Positions 42,353 through 48,969 of a stretch of DNA of 48,969 bases are shown here, in pieces. The translations under genes were made by a program, and so were the position numbers. The DNA lies in assembly GCA_024763035.1 (NCBI GenBank), contig JANTGG010000002.1, forward strand, positions 1-48,969. Reading direction: 5' to 3'. How positions within the stretch are numbered: position 1 is the first letter of the stretch; the number at the start of each line of letters is the position of its first letter. Source of the DNA: Desulfocapsa sp. Lineage in GTDB: Bacteria > Desulfobacterota > Desulfobulbia > Desulfobulbales > Desulfocapsaceae. Under the pieces are notes generated by a model. It worked only from the letters and a program-made list of their open reading frames with translations, did not search any database and was not told where the DNA came from.

Positions 42353-42362
42353 TGATTATTGT
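42347..42362 (+). promoter_or_regulatory. PerR/Fur-like operator over the rubrerythrin promoter
   Basis: TAGTAAT-G-ATTATTG is a 7-1-7 imperfect palindrome like a PerR box and covers the -10 element and likely start site, the position of a repressor that responds to peroxide or iron. Confidence 0.45.
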
Positions 42363-42414
42363 TAGCTAGATAAAGCAGTTCCTTCCCCAAAAAAAAGAAT
42401 AAAAGGAGATCGTT

Positions 42415-42963
42415 ATGAAAAAGTTTACCTGTACCATGTGTGGCTATACCCATGTAGGAGATACCCCTCCCGAAAAATGCCCTCACTGCGGTGCTTCTGC
42501 CGATAAATTCACTGAAATGCTTGGTGACACCCTTGAGTGGGCTGATCAGCATGTTGTCGGTGTTGCCAAAGGATGTGATGCTGAGATTATGGAAGGACTC
42601 CAAGCCAACTTTGCCGGTGAGTGTACTGAAGTTGGAATGTATCTTGCCATGAGCCGTATGGCAGATCGTGAAGGATATCCTGAAATCGCCGAAGCGTACA
42701 AACGTATTGCCTGGGAAGAGGCAGAGCATGCCTGCAAATTTGCCGAGCTGATCGGTGAAGTTGTTGAAGAGAACACTGAGGCAAATCTGAAAGCCCGTGT
42801 TGCTGCAGAAAATGGTGCCTGTGCCGGGAAAAAGGCAATTGCCACCAAAGCAAAAGAGCTTGGTTACGATGCCATCCATGACACCGTTCATGAGATGTGT
42901 AAAGACGAAGCTCGTCATGGAATGGCGTTTGCCGGTCTTCTGAAACGTTATTTTAAGGGATAA
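42415..42963 (+). CDS. rubrerythrin with N-terminal rubredoxin domain (reverse rubrerythrin)
   Basis: The 182-residue protein starts with a rubredoxin-type iron site (CTMCGY and CPHCGA, residues about 6-28), then a ferritin-like four-helix diiron domain ([40 protein letters not shown]). In classical rubrerythrin the order is reversed, so this is the reverse type, which reduces hydrogen peroxide and in some anaerobes oxygen with NADH-derived electrons. AAAGGAG lies seven bases before the ATG. It is monocistronic, with its own promoter, PerR/Fur-like site and terminator, and fits the oxygen-sensing genes at 33-37 kb. Confidence 0.95.
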   Translation: MKKFTCTMCGYTHVGDTPPEKCPHCGASADKFTEMLGDTLEWADQHVVGVAKGCDAEIMEGLQANFAGECTEVGMYLAMSRMADREGYPEIAEAYKRIAWEEAEHACKFAELIGEVVEENTEANLKARVAAENGACAGKKAIATKAKELGYDAIHDTVHEMCKDEARHGMAFAGLLKRYFKG

Positions 42964-42990
42964 TATTTCTGCAGGTCAGGCCGAATGAAA

Positions 42991-43025
42991 AAGGCGTTTC
43001 TGGTTTACCGGAAACGCCTTTTTTT
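42991..43025 (+). terminator. terminator after rubrerythrin
   Basis: AAGGCGTTTC and GAAACGCCTT make a perfect 10-bp stem with a ten-base loop, followed by seven T. Confidence 0.93.
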
Positions 43026-43064
43026 GGGTGGTTAGCATTAAAACACAGTCGGTTTGAATCATTT

Positions 43065-43137
43065 GCAGGAGCTTGCCCCTGCAAGTGATTCAAGGTGTTG
43101 CCAGACCTGCCAAACCGTTCGCAAGCTGAACTTCTAC
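43065..43137 (+). repeat. REP-like element, copy 3
   Basis: GCAGGAGCTTGCCCCTGCAAGTGATT at the left matches copy 1 nearly exactly; the right arm ends GTTCGCAAGCTGAACTTCTAC and is diverged. Total length 73 bp as in copy 1. Confidence 0.7.
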
Positions 43138-43185
43138 AGTTCTGTTTTACATTTATGTGGGATTCTGTGGTCGATTTATCGGAAA

Positions 43186-44652
43186 TCAGTAGTCTGTCGA
43201 ATCCCACATGGATGCGTCGAAGCGAAGTGTCCTGTTTCGTCCACTCTCTTTTGCCTTATATAAGGCGATATCCGCATATTTTATACATTCCCAGAATGCC
43301 TCTCCATCGACGGGAAAAACGGAAACACCGATGCTGAGGGTTTTTCGAATAGTCAGATTCTCCACCCGAAAGAGTTGTTCTTCAACCGCCGTCCGGATCT
43401 TTTCGGCAACATCGATGGCCTTGTCCATATCACATTCTGTCAGCAGTATCAGAAATTCCTCCCCGCCGTAACGAATCACAATGTCAGATGCCCGGACATT
43501 GTTCTGCAGGATAACGGCAAGCGTTTTGAGAATCTGGTCGCCCACATCGTGTCCGTACTCGTCGTTCACCTTTTTGAAATAATCAAGATCACACATGAGA
43601 ATGCCCATGGAGGTCTTACGACGCTTGATTCCGGCAAGAATGGGGTTGATGTTCGTTTCCAGAAAACGCCGGTTACACAATCCGGTGAGGGCATCTTTGG
43701 TTGCCATCTCCTGAAGGTTTGATGCGAGCCGTTTGGAGTGAAGAACCGGTAATGCCTCTTTTAAATAAAGGCCTGCCTGGTGGATATGCTTTTCAAGTTC
43801 AAGTTCACGTTCGGGACTGTCCACAAACAGTGAAAAGAACTGCACCACTCCAAGAACTTTACCTGAGACGATCATGGGGACACAGGTGTGGGTCATAATA
43901 TCCGTATGGGGAAAGACCGGGCAGATATTTGGAAATCCGTTGGATGAGACAATGTCGCCTGTGCGTCGTGCTCTGCAGATATGGGAACTGCTCATGGCAC
44001 AGAGTTCCTGCTCCATGTCGATGGGCCAGGTGTAGGCAGCTTGAATGGAGTCGTCTTTTTCCCGGATTTCCCAGATGACAAAAGAGGGAAGCTGCAGGGT
44101 GTGGCGGAATACATAGGCAAGCCTTGCGTAGACCTCCTCCACTGTTTCATCGGACTCAATGGTTCTGCGAAATAATGATAGGTCATGGATATGGGTAGTC
44201 AGGCCATTTACAAGACCTGCAATTTCGCCAAGTTTGTCGCCGGTAACAATGGGGATGGATGTGCCCTGTGTACAGCCGTTACCTCCATGGTTGCGGCTGA
44301 GAAGGTTTTTCAGGGAGCAGGTCATTTTGTTCAGAAAATCCACCAGGGCCTGCACGCAGAGAAAACTTGTCAGGCTCATGAAGAGCATGACGAGTACAAC
44401 CAGTATACCGCCTTGAATGAGGTAGGTGTCCACTGTGTCCAGTGGGGTGGCAAGAACCTCGGGGGAGACATTCAACTGCTTCAGTTGTTCCCGTATGCTG
44501 CACACAAACAGGTAACTGTGCAGACCAATGGCGATGTAGCCGAGGAGGAAGCTGGTGAGTACCACCAGGAATTTTTGATAGATGGAGAGTTTGAAAAACG
44601 GCTGCCAGAGATTTTTCCAGATGGTTTGGTAGTCAGATGTTTGGCTCGGCAT
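43186..44652 (-). CDS. diguanylate cyclase with GAF sensor
   Basis: The 488-residue protein has two membrane helices (about 28-50 and 78-100), a HAMP-like linker, a GAF domain at about 165-315 (LPSFVIWEIREKDDS, HTCVPMIVSGKVLGVVQFF) and a C-terminal GGDEF domain with the active motif RYGGEEFLILL. The inhibitory I-site RxxD (RASD) lies five residues before it, so product inhibition should work. It makes cyclic di-GMP in response to a cytoplasmic ligand. It is transcribed alone, convergent with the rubrerythrin gene. Confidence 0.95.
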   Translation of the reverse strand: MPSQTSDYQTIWKNLWQPFFKLSIYQKFLVVLTSFLLGYIAIGLHSYLFVCSIREQLKQLNVSPEVLATPLDTVDTYLIQGGILVVLVMLFMSLTSFLCVQALVDFLNKMTCSLKNLLSRNHGGNGCTQGTSIPIVTGDKLGEIAGLVNGLTTHIHDLSLFRRTIESDETVEEVYARLAYVFRHTLQLPSFVIWEIREKDDSIQAAYTWPIDMEQELCAMSSSHICRARRTGDIVSSNGFPNICPVFPHTDIMTHTCVPMIVSGKVLGVVQFFSLFVDSPERELELEKHIHQAGLYLKEALPVLHSKRLASNLQEMATKDALTGLCNRRFLETNINPILAGIKRRKTSMGILMCDLDYFKKVNDEYGHDVGDQILKTLAVILQNNVRASDIVIRYGGEEFLILLTECDMDKAIDVAEKIRTAVEEQLFRVENLTIRKTLSIGVSVFPVDGEAFWECIKYADIALYKAKESGRNRTLRFDASMWDSTDY

Positions 44653-44812
44653 ATATCAGTCTTTGATCTTTTCGTTCTGCTGATGTGATGGGAAGGGTGC
44701 TGTAAGACCCCATATTGTTATGCTCTTATAAGTAGAGTAGCAAAGGATAAAATCTTTGTCAAAGAAGTTTGTGCTTTTTTTATTTGTACACAGGTGCAGA
44801 AAAAACACGGCG

Positions 44813-45736
44813 TTACCTGTGCTTTACAAGGGAAGCAAGAAAAGAATCAAGGAAGAGCTGGAAGAAGTGGAATACAAGGCAGACGATAATTGCAGATCCT
44901 GTCTCAAACTCTACGCTGGCTAAAACTGCCAGAGCAATGGCAAGGGTTTTCTGGGAAGCGACGAAAACAAGGGCCTTGTTGTCTGAGTTGCTAAGAGCCA
45001 TAAATTTTCCGGTCTGTTGAGTGATAAGGAGCAGGAGGCAGTGGACCATTGCCACGGCGGCAACGATCATGCAATAATCACTGATGCTGAGACCGGAAAA
45101 AGCAGATCGTGAACCTGCCATGGAGGAGTAGACAACGAGGATGACACAGCTGGAGTTGACGTAGCCCCAGACAGGCGAAATACGATCAACTGCCCGAATC
45201 TTTCGCAGTATTTTCCCGAGAATAAAGGGAAGCAGAACAAAGAGGAACATCTTGAAAAGAAGACGGGTCTGATCAATGTCGATGGGACCTGCGGCATGCA
45301 GGCAGAAATCGAGCATAAAGGGCATGGTGATGATGCCGAGCAGGTTGATGGAGACGGTTAAAAAAAGTGCCAGCACTGCATTGCCGTGACTCACTTCCGT
45401 AATTACCACTCCCGAAGAGATGGTTGGCGGCATGGTACTGATAATGATAAGCCCGGCAGCAAGGGGAACTGGGAAGGCAAGCAGATTGCTGACCAGCAGT
45501 CCCAGTAAAGGGGCAAGAAAAAGAGAAATACATGAAGCTGCAAGAAACAGGGCAGGAAGTCGTCTGTTGAGGCTGAGCCCTTTTTCTCCGGTCTGATATC
45601 CGCTGACCAGAAAGATTATACACACCAGTATCTTCAGACCGTTGTTGTCAGAAATGAATGCTGCGGCGGACGGCAGAAAAAATCCGAGGAGAACAGCACA
45701 AATCAGACCGACGGGGAGAAAGAGGGTTCTAAACAT
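44813..45736 (-). CDS. BASS/SBF-like transporter (bile acid:sodium symporter superfamily)
   Basis: The 307-residue protein has about nine to ten hydrophobic segments and the SBF-like marks STMPPTISSGVVITEVSHGNAVLAL in the middle and FVASQKTLAIALAVLASVEF near the end, the two crossing helices of the Na+ site. It belongs to the YfeH-type branch (SBF_like), whose substrates are mostly undefined organic anions. It lies between the diguanylate cyclase and ilvC on the same strand, 115 bp after ilvC, with a perfect hairpin just upstream of its start. Confidence 0.88.
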   Translation of the reverse strand: MFRTLFLPVGLICAVLLGFFLPSAAAFISDNNGLKILVCIIFLVSGYQTGEKGLSLNRRLPALFLAASCISLFLAPLLGLLVSNLLAFPVPLAAGLIIISTMPPTISSGVVITEVSHGNAVLALFLTVSINLLGIITMPFMLDFCLHAAGPIDIDQTRLLFKMFLFVLLPFILGKILRKIRAVDRISPVWGYVNSSCVILVVYSSMAGSRSAFSGLSISDYCMIVAAVAMVHCLLLLITQQTGKFMALSNSDNKALVFVASQKTLAIALAVLASVEFETGSAIIVCLVFHFFQLFLDSFLASLVKHR

Positions 45737-45745
45737 GGGAAGGAT

Positions 45746-45778
45746 GTCACGTATTCACGCAGAAGGTGAATACGTGAC
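45746..45778. other. perfect 13-bp hairpin between ilvC and the transporter gene
   Basis: GTCACGTATTCAC and GTGAATACGTGAC flank a seven-base loop. The hairpin is 10 bp upstream of the transporter start on the minus strand. No T tract follows, so it may hide the ribosome site or be a DNA-binding palindrome rather than a terminator. Confidence 0.65.
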
Positions 45779-45797
45779 GGGAGCACCGTAAGTACCT

Positions 45798-45851
45798 ACA
45801 CCCCTCAAGGGGGTACTGAAAAGAGTGCCGGCTTACCATTCATTGCCGTTG
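45798..45851 (+). repeat. two-part repeat, left half at the ilvC 3' end
   Basis: It holds the same ACCCC-TCAA-GGGG hairpin and GAAAAGAG...GGCTTAC...TTCATTG core as 13525-13577. It ends one base before the ilvC stop codon. Confidence 0.65.
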
Positions 45852-47324
45852 TTAGATAATGGGTTTCATTGCGCCCATGTAAGAACGCAGCTCTTCACCA
45901 ATCATCTCCACGCCGGTGTAGCGGATGGATTCGTTGGTTTCAATAAGCTCAACATTGCTGACACCGTTATCTTTTACTTCCAGTCCTTTGCCGATGACAT
46001 CGGTGTTCACTGTTTTCATAAAGTCCTGGAGCATGGGGAATGCAGCATGGTTGAAGAGGTAACAGCCGTACTCGGCGGTGTCGGAGATAACCACATTCAT
46101 CTCATAGAGTTTCTTTCTGGCAATAAGATTGGCGATGAGGGGGACCTCATGCAGGGATTCGTAGTAGGCGGACTCTTCTTTGATTCCGGCGGAAACCATG
46201 GTGTCAAATGCAAGTTCAACACCCGCTTTAATCATGGCTACCATCAGGATGCCTTTGTCAAAATACTCTTGCTCTGTGATCCCGGTATCGGCAGCATCGG
46301 TTTTCTCAAAATCTGTCTCACTGGTTTCGCGACGCCATTTAAGGAGATTTGCATCATCATTTGCCCAGTCTTCCATCATGGTGCTGGAAAAATGCCCGGA
46401 CATGATGTCGTCCATGTGCTTGTGGAAAAGTGGCTCAAGGATGGATTTCATCTCTTCGCAGAGCTCATTTGCTTTAATTTTTGCAGGGTTGGAAAGGCGA
46501 TCCATCATATTGGTGATGCCGCCGTGTTTTAACGCTTCGGTGATGGTCTCCCATCCGTACTGTACAAGCTTTACGGCATAGGCAGCGTCTATTCCCTGTT
46601 CTGTCATTTTGTTGTAGCAGAGCAGGGAGCCGGTTTGCAGCATACCGCAGAGAATGGTCTGTTCACCCATAAGATCGGATTTTACCTCTGCGACAAAGGA
46701 AGATTGCAGGCAGCCCGCACGATGTCCGCCTGTTCCTGCGGCGTAGGCTTTGGCAATATCCCAGCCGATTCCCTGTGGATCGTTTTCGCGGTGAACGGCA
46801 ATAAGGGTGGGAACGCCGAATCCGCGTTTGTACTCTTCGCGGACCTCGGTTCCGGGAGACTTAGGGGCAACCATAACAACGGTGATGTCATCGCGGATCT
46901 GCATACCTTCTTCGACGATGTTAAATCCGTGGGAGTAGGAGAGACAGGAATCCTTTTTCATCAGCGGCATAATATTTTCAATGACATTGCTGTGCTGTTT
47001 GTCCGGAGTCAGGTTGATAACAAGATCAGCAGTGGGCAGCATTTCCTGGTAGGTGCCCACAGCGAAATCATTTTCGGTGGCATTCTTCCAGGACTGACGT
47101 TTGTCTGAGATTGCTGCATCACGCAGGGTGTAGGAAACATCCAGCCCGGAGTCACGCAGGTTCAATCCCTGGTTCAACCCCTGGGCACCACAGCCGACAA
47201 TGACAATTTTTTTACCCTTCAGCGCTTCAACATCGTTGAACTCAGACATGTCCATAAAGCGGCACTGACCCAGCTCTTCAAGCTGCAGACGGAGAGGAAG
47301 ACTGTTAAAATAGTTATTTGACAT
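45852..47324 (-). CDS. ilvC: ketol-acid reductoisomerase, class II (long form)
   Basis: The 490-residue enzyme converts acetolactate or acetohydroxybutyrate to the dihydroxy acid with NADPH and Mg, the second step of valine and isoleucine synthesis. N-terminal Rossmann motif [17 protein letters not shown], then [13 protein letters not shown], metal ligands in [12 protein letters not shown], and the duplicated C-terminal knotted domain mark it as the E. coli-like long class, not the 330-residue class I. AAAGGAG precedes the ATG. It is divergent from ilvY, as in enterobacteria. The gene is flanked by the halves of a repeat. Confidence 0.97.
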   Translation of the reverse strand: MSNNYFNSLPLRLQLEELGQCRFMDMSEFNDVEALKGKKIVIVGCGAQGLNQGLNLRDSGLDVSYTLRDAAISDKRQSWKNATENDFAVGTYQEMLPTADLVINLTPDKQHSNVIENIMPLMKKDSCLSYSHGFNIVEEGMQIRDDITVVMVAPKSPGTEVREEYKRGFGVPTLIAVHRENDPQGIGWDIAKAYAAGTGGHRAGCLQSSFVAEVKSDLMGEQTILCGMLQTGSLLCYNKMTEQGIDAAYAVKLVQYGWETITEALKHGGITNMMDRLSNPAKIKANELCEEMKSILEPLFHKHMDDIMSGHFSSTMMEDWANDDANLLKWRRETSETDFEKTDAADTGITEQEYFDKGILMVAMIKAGVELAFDTMVSAGIKEESAYYESLHEVPLIANLIARKKLYEMNVVISDTAEYGCYLFNHAAFPMLQDFMKTVNTDVIGKGLEVKDNGVSNVELIETNESIRYTGVEMIGEELRSYMGAMKPII

Positions 47325-47386
47325 AATAAAACTCCTTTAAAAGTGAGTGAAAGATACCCCGGTGGGGGGGAAGGCCATAAAAAAAA

Positions 47387-47408
47387 CATGATTAGCACTG
47401 AAGCTCAG
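47387..47408 (+). repeat. two-part repeat, right half upstream of ilvC
   Basis: CATGATTAGCACTGAAGCTCAG differs by one base from 13587-13608. It lies 62 bp upstream of the ilvC start codon. Confidence 0.65.
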
Positions 47409-47463
47409 CCCCTGTTTTGACGGAAATAATGTACAGAAATAAACCAATCATCAGGGTGTACTA

Positions 47464-47491
47464 AGTGTAACAATATTTTCAGTTGCGTAAA
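47464..47491 (-). promoter_or_regulatory. possible ilvC promoter
   Basis: On the minus strand TTTACG and TACACT are separated by 16 bp. The leader to ilvC would be about 130 bases. The match is modest. Confidence 0.35.
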
Positions 47492-47532
47492 GTGATTTAA
47501 ACAGAATATAATGTTGCGATAATGTCAACATT
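47483..47532 (+). promoter_or_regulatory. ilvY promoter and IlvY-type operator
   Basis: TTGCGT (47483) and TATAAT (47507) are separated by 18 bp. AATGTTG-N9-CAACATT at 47510-47532 is a perfect 7-bp inverted repeat covering the expected start site, as expected for an autoregulated LysR-type gene that also controls the divergent ilvC. Confidence 0.6.
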
Positions 47533-47549
47533 CAACACCCCGCAGAGAA

Positions 47550-48434
47550 ATGAATAACCACGAACTCCATCTCTTCAAACATCTCGCTGCCTCCCTCCAT
47601 TTTGGGAAAACCAGCCGGGCATGCCATGTTACCCCGTCAGCCCTGACGAGAACGATCCAGCGACTGGAAGAAGAACTGGGGGAGCAGCTGTTTCTTCGGG
47701 ATAACCGCTCTGTTCAGCTGACGCCTGCAGGAGAACTGTTTCGTCTGTATGCAGATGATGTTCTGCAGCGTTATGATCTTCTGCAGAGTAAACTCTCAGG
47801 CGACCAGGATCTTGGCGGGGAACTTTCTCTGTACTGTTCTGTGACAGCAGCCTATTCCATTCTTCCTGAGATCTTTCAGCAGTTTCGTGCTGCCCATCCG
47901 GGGATACATATCAGCCTGCAGACAGGAGACGCTGCCCTTGCCCTGCATACGCTGCAGAATCGGGAAGTAGATGTAACCGTCGCCGCACTGCCCGCAAATC
48001 TGCCTGAGTCGGTGAAGTTTTTGAAAATTCTGGAAACGCCCCTTGTTTTTATTGCATCGGCTGAGTTTTCCGAGAGGGTGCAGTACAAAAAAGGGGAAAT
48101 AGACTGGCAGGAGACGCCGATCATTATTGCGGAGTTCGGTCTCAGTCGTGAGCGAACGGAGAGGTGGTTTCGGGAAAAGGCTATTGTGCCGAATATCTAC
48201 GCCCAGGTGGCGGGAAATGAGGCAATTATCACCATGGTCAGTCTCGGCTGCGGGGTGGGTGTGGTGCCGCAGCTGGTACTTGAAAAAAGTCCCCTGCAGG
48301 ACCAGATTGACCTGCTTGAAGTTTCACCGCAGCTGGAATCATTTTCCATTGGTATCTGCACCTTAAAAAAGAATATGCTCCGACCCCAGGTGCATGCATT
48401 CTGGCAGATTGCTGCAGGTATAGAAAAGGCCTGA
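47550..48434 (+). CDS. ilvY: LysR-family regulator of ilvC
   Basis: The 294-residue protein has the LysR helix-turn-helix (LHFGKTSRACHVTPSALTRTIQRLEEELG) and effector domain. Segments GELSLYCSVTAAYSILP and AGNEAIITMVSLGCGVGVVPQLVLE are very close to E. coli IlvY, and the position divergent to ilvC agrees. IlvY senses the ilvC substrates acetolactate and acetohydroxybutyrate and activates ilvC. Start ATG at 47550 fits the family length; the ribosome site (AGAGAAA) is weak. Confidence 0.93.
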   Translation: MNNHELHLFKHLAASLHFGKTSRACHVTPSALTRTIQRLEEELGEQLFLRDNRSVQLTPAGELFRLYADDVLQRYDLLQSKLSGDQDLGGELSLYCSVTAAYSILPEIFQQFRAAHPGIHISLQTGDAALALHTLQNREVDVTVAALPANLPESVKFLKILETPLVFIASAEFSERVQYKKGEIDWQETPIIIAEFGLSRERTERWFREKAIVPNIYAQVAGNEAIITMVSLGCGVGVVPQLVLEKSPLQDQIDLLEVSPQLESFSIGICTLKKNMLRPQVHAFWQIAAGIEKA

Positions 48435-48489
48435 GAGAAGGAATTTCTTTTTTTCTGCACGGATGTATCTGCCGCTTGACAAACAGCCG

Positions 48490-48531
48490 ACCAGGATATC
48501 CGGGGAACGTTTTGGATATCCCGGTCTTTTT
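48490..48531 (+). terminator. terminator after ilvY
   Basis: ACCAGGATATCC and GGATATCCCGGT form a 12-bp stem with one mismatch and a 12-base loop, followed by CTTTTT. Confidence 0.65.
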
Positions 48532-48587
48532 ACGGTAAGCAGGCATAGACGGAAGGCTGCTTCCTATCCGTTATTTCTGTGGCTATC

Positions 48588-48797
48588 TCAGCATCCTTCA
48601 ATGGCTGCTGCAGCCGCTTTCTGGGTTTTAAGCTTTACCTTTGTACCCACTGCCATTGTGGCACCTTTGTCACCGCAATCCATGGTGATCATATTTCCTT
48701 CAACTTTTTCCACGGTGCATTTCAGTGTGGCTGCGTAGAGTGTGGCGGCTGTACTGAGCATAAACAGCATGGTGATAAGCATAGTCATTTTTTTCAT
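48588..48797 (-). CDS. small secreted protein
   Basis: The 69-residue product has a Sec signal peptide (MKKMTMLITMLFMLSTAATLYA) followed by about 47 residues with three cysteines: KCTVEKVEGNMITMDCGDKG, then the C-terminal EGC. The mature part reads as a short beta-barrel-like fold. GGAGG lies seven bases before the ATG at 48797, which fixes the start; upstream in-frame codons lack support. It is alone at the right edge, convergent with ilvY. No family recognised. Confidence 0.65.
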   Translation of the reverse strand: MKKMTMLITMLFMLSTAATLYAATLKCTVEKVEGNMITMDCGDKGATMAVGTKVKLKTQKAAAAAIEGC

Positions 48798-48969
48798 TTT
48801 GGATCCTCCGCTGAACATTTTAATGTGTGGGCTTCATTGCCCCTTGTCTTGTTGTTACTGTAGGCAGAAAATGGGGAGAAAAAAAGACGATATGGGTTGA
48901 TGTCGGGTTGTTGTTGTATTTAAATGTCGCTAAAACAATGGGATGTGGTTTTCTCATGTCGGGTGCATT
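48798..48969. other. right end, no gene seen
   Basis: This 172-bp end contains the upstream region of the small secreted gene. I see no further gene or structure. Confidence 0.5.

Overview
The window looks like a piece of a Desulfobacterota chromosome, most likely a Desulfobulbales-type sulfate or sulfur metaboliser. This is an inference from gene content and protein style: an APS kinase, a fused carboxyltransferase for acetyl-CoA carboxylase, a chemoreceptor carrying a hemerythrin domain, a rubrerythrin with an N-terminal rubredoxin, and a GlcF-like iron-sulfur protein. No rRNA, replication origin, intact prophage or CRISPR array is present. Three tRNA genes (Arg-TCT, Lys-CTT, Phe-GAA) lie in the window.

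Layout. 1-5 kb: cysC (minus), a DciA-like DUF721 gene, then one protein joining a cysteine synthase to a cysteinyl-tRNA-synthetase-like module whose HIGH and KMSKS signatures are altered; tRNA-Arg; a small membrane protein and a cupin. 5-9 kb: a decayed histidine kinase remnant, a 43-residue protein that is 65 percent lysine, a secreted protein coupled to a membrane hydrolase-like protein, a Phd/PIN toxin-antitoxin pair between two copies of a ~130-bp repeat, and an XPB-like helicase. 9-17 kb: typA with an attenuator-like leader, a small membrane frame with an internal TGA, Nudix, HAD nucleotidase-like, PanE-like, an OB-fold lipoprotein, an SGNH hydrolase, a DUF1566 protein, tRNA-Lys and a cysteine-containing orphan. 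17-30 kb: accC and a fused accA-accD, lnt, prfB with its programmed frameshift, a GlcF-like protein, a dGTPase-like protein, valS, nadC and an acidic zinc-ribbon protein.

31-33 kb is a decayed mobile region: tRNA-Phe, the frameshifted end of a tyrosine recombinase, a large hairpin and a frameshifted AAA ATPase. 33-37 kb holds a two-gene signalling operon (chemoreceptor with zinc-binding and hemerythrin domains, then a hybrid histidine kinase). 38-40 kb is a tight cluster of two DUF1538 membrane proteins, a PII-like protein and a CBS protein, best read as a regulated transport system of unknown substrate. After it come a DEAD-box RNA helicase, rubrerythrin behind a strong promoter with a PerR/Fur-like palindrome, a diguanylate cyclase, a BASS-family transporter, and ilvC with its divergent regulator ilvY.

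Several repeat families are scattered between genes: a 73-bp REP-like element (three clear copies, one decayed), a different 73-bp pair near the left end, and a two-part repeat that occurs whole at 13.5 kb but is split by the ilvC gene at 45.8-47.4 kb. The most unusual points are the cysteine synthase/CysRS fusion with degenerate ATP-site motifs, the DUF1538-PII-CBS module, the chemoreceptor-kinase oxygen-sensing pair, and the repeats that bracket the toxin-antitoxin pair and ilvC.
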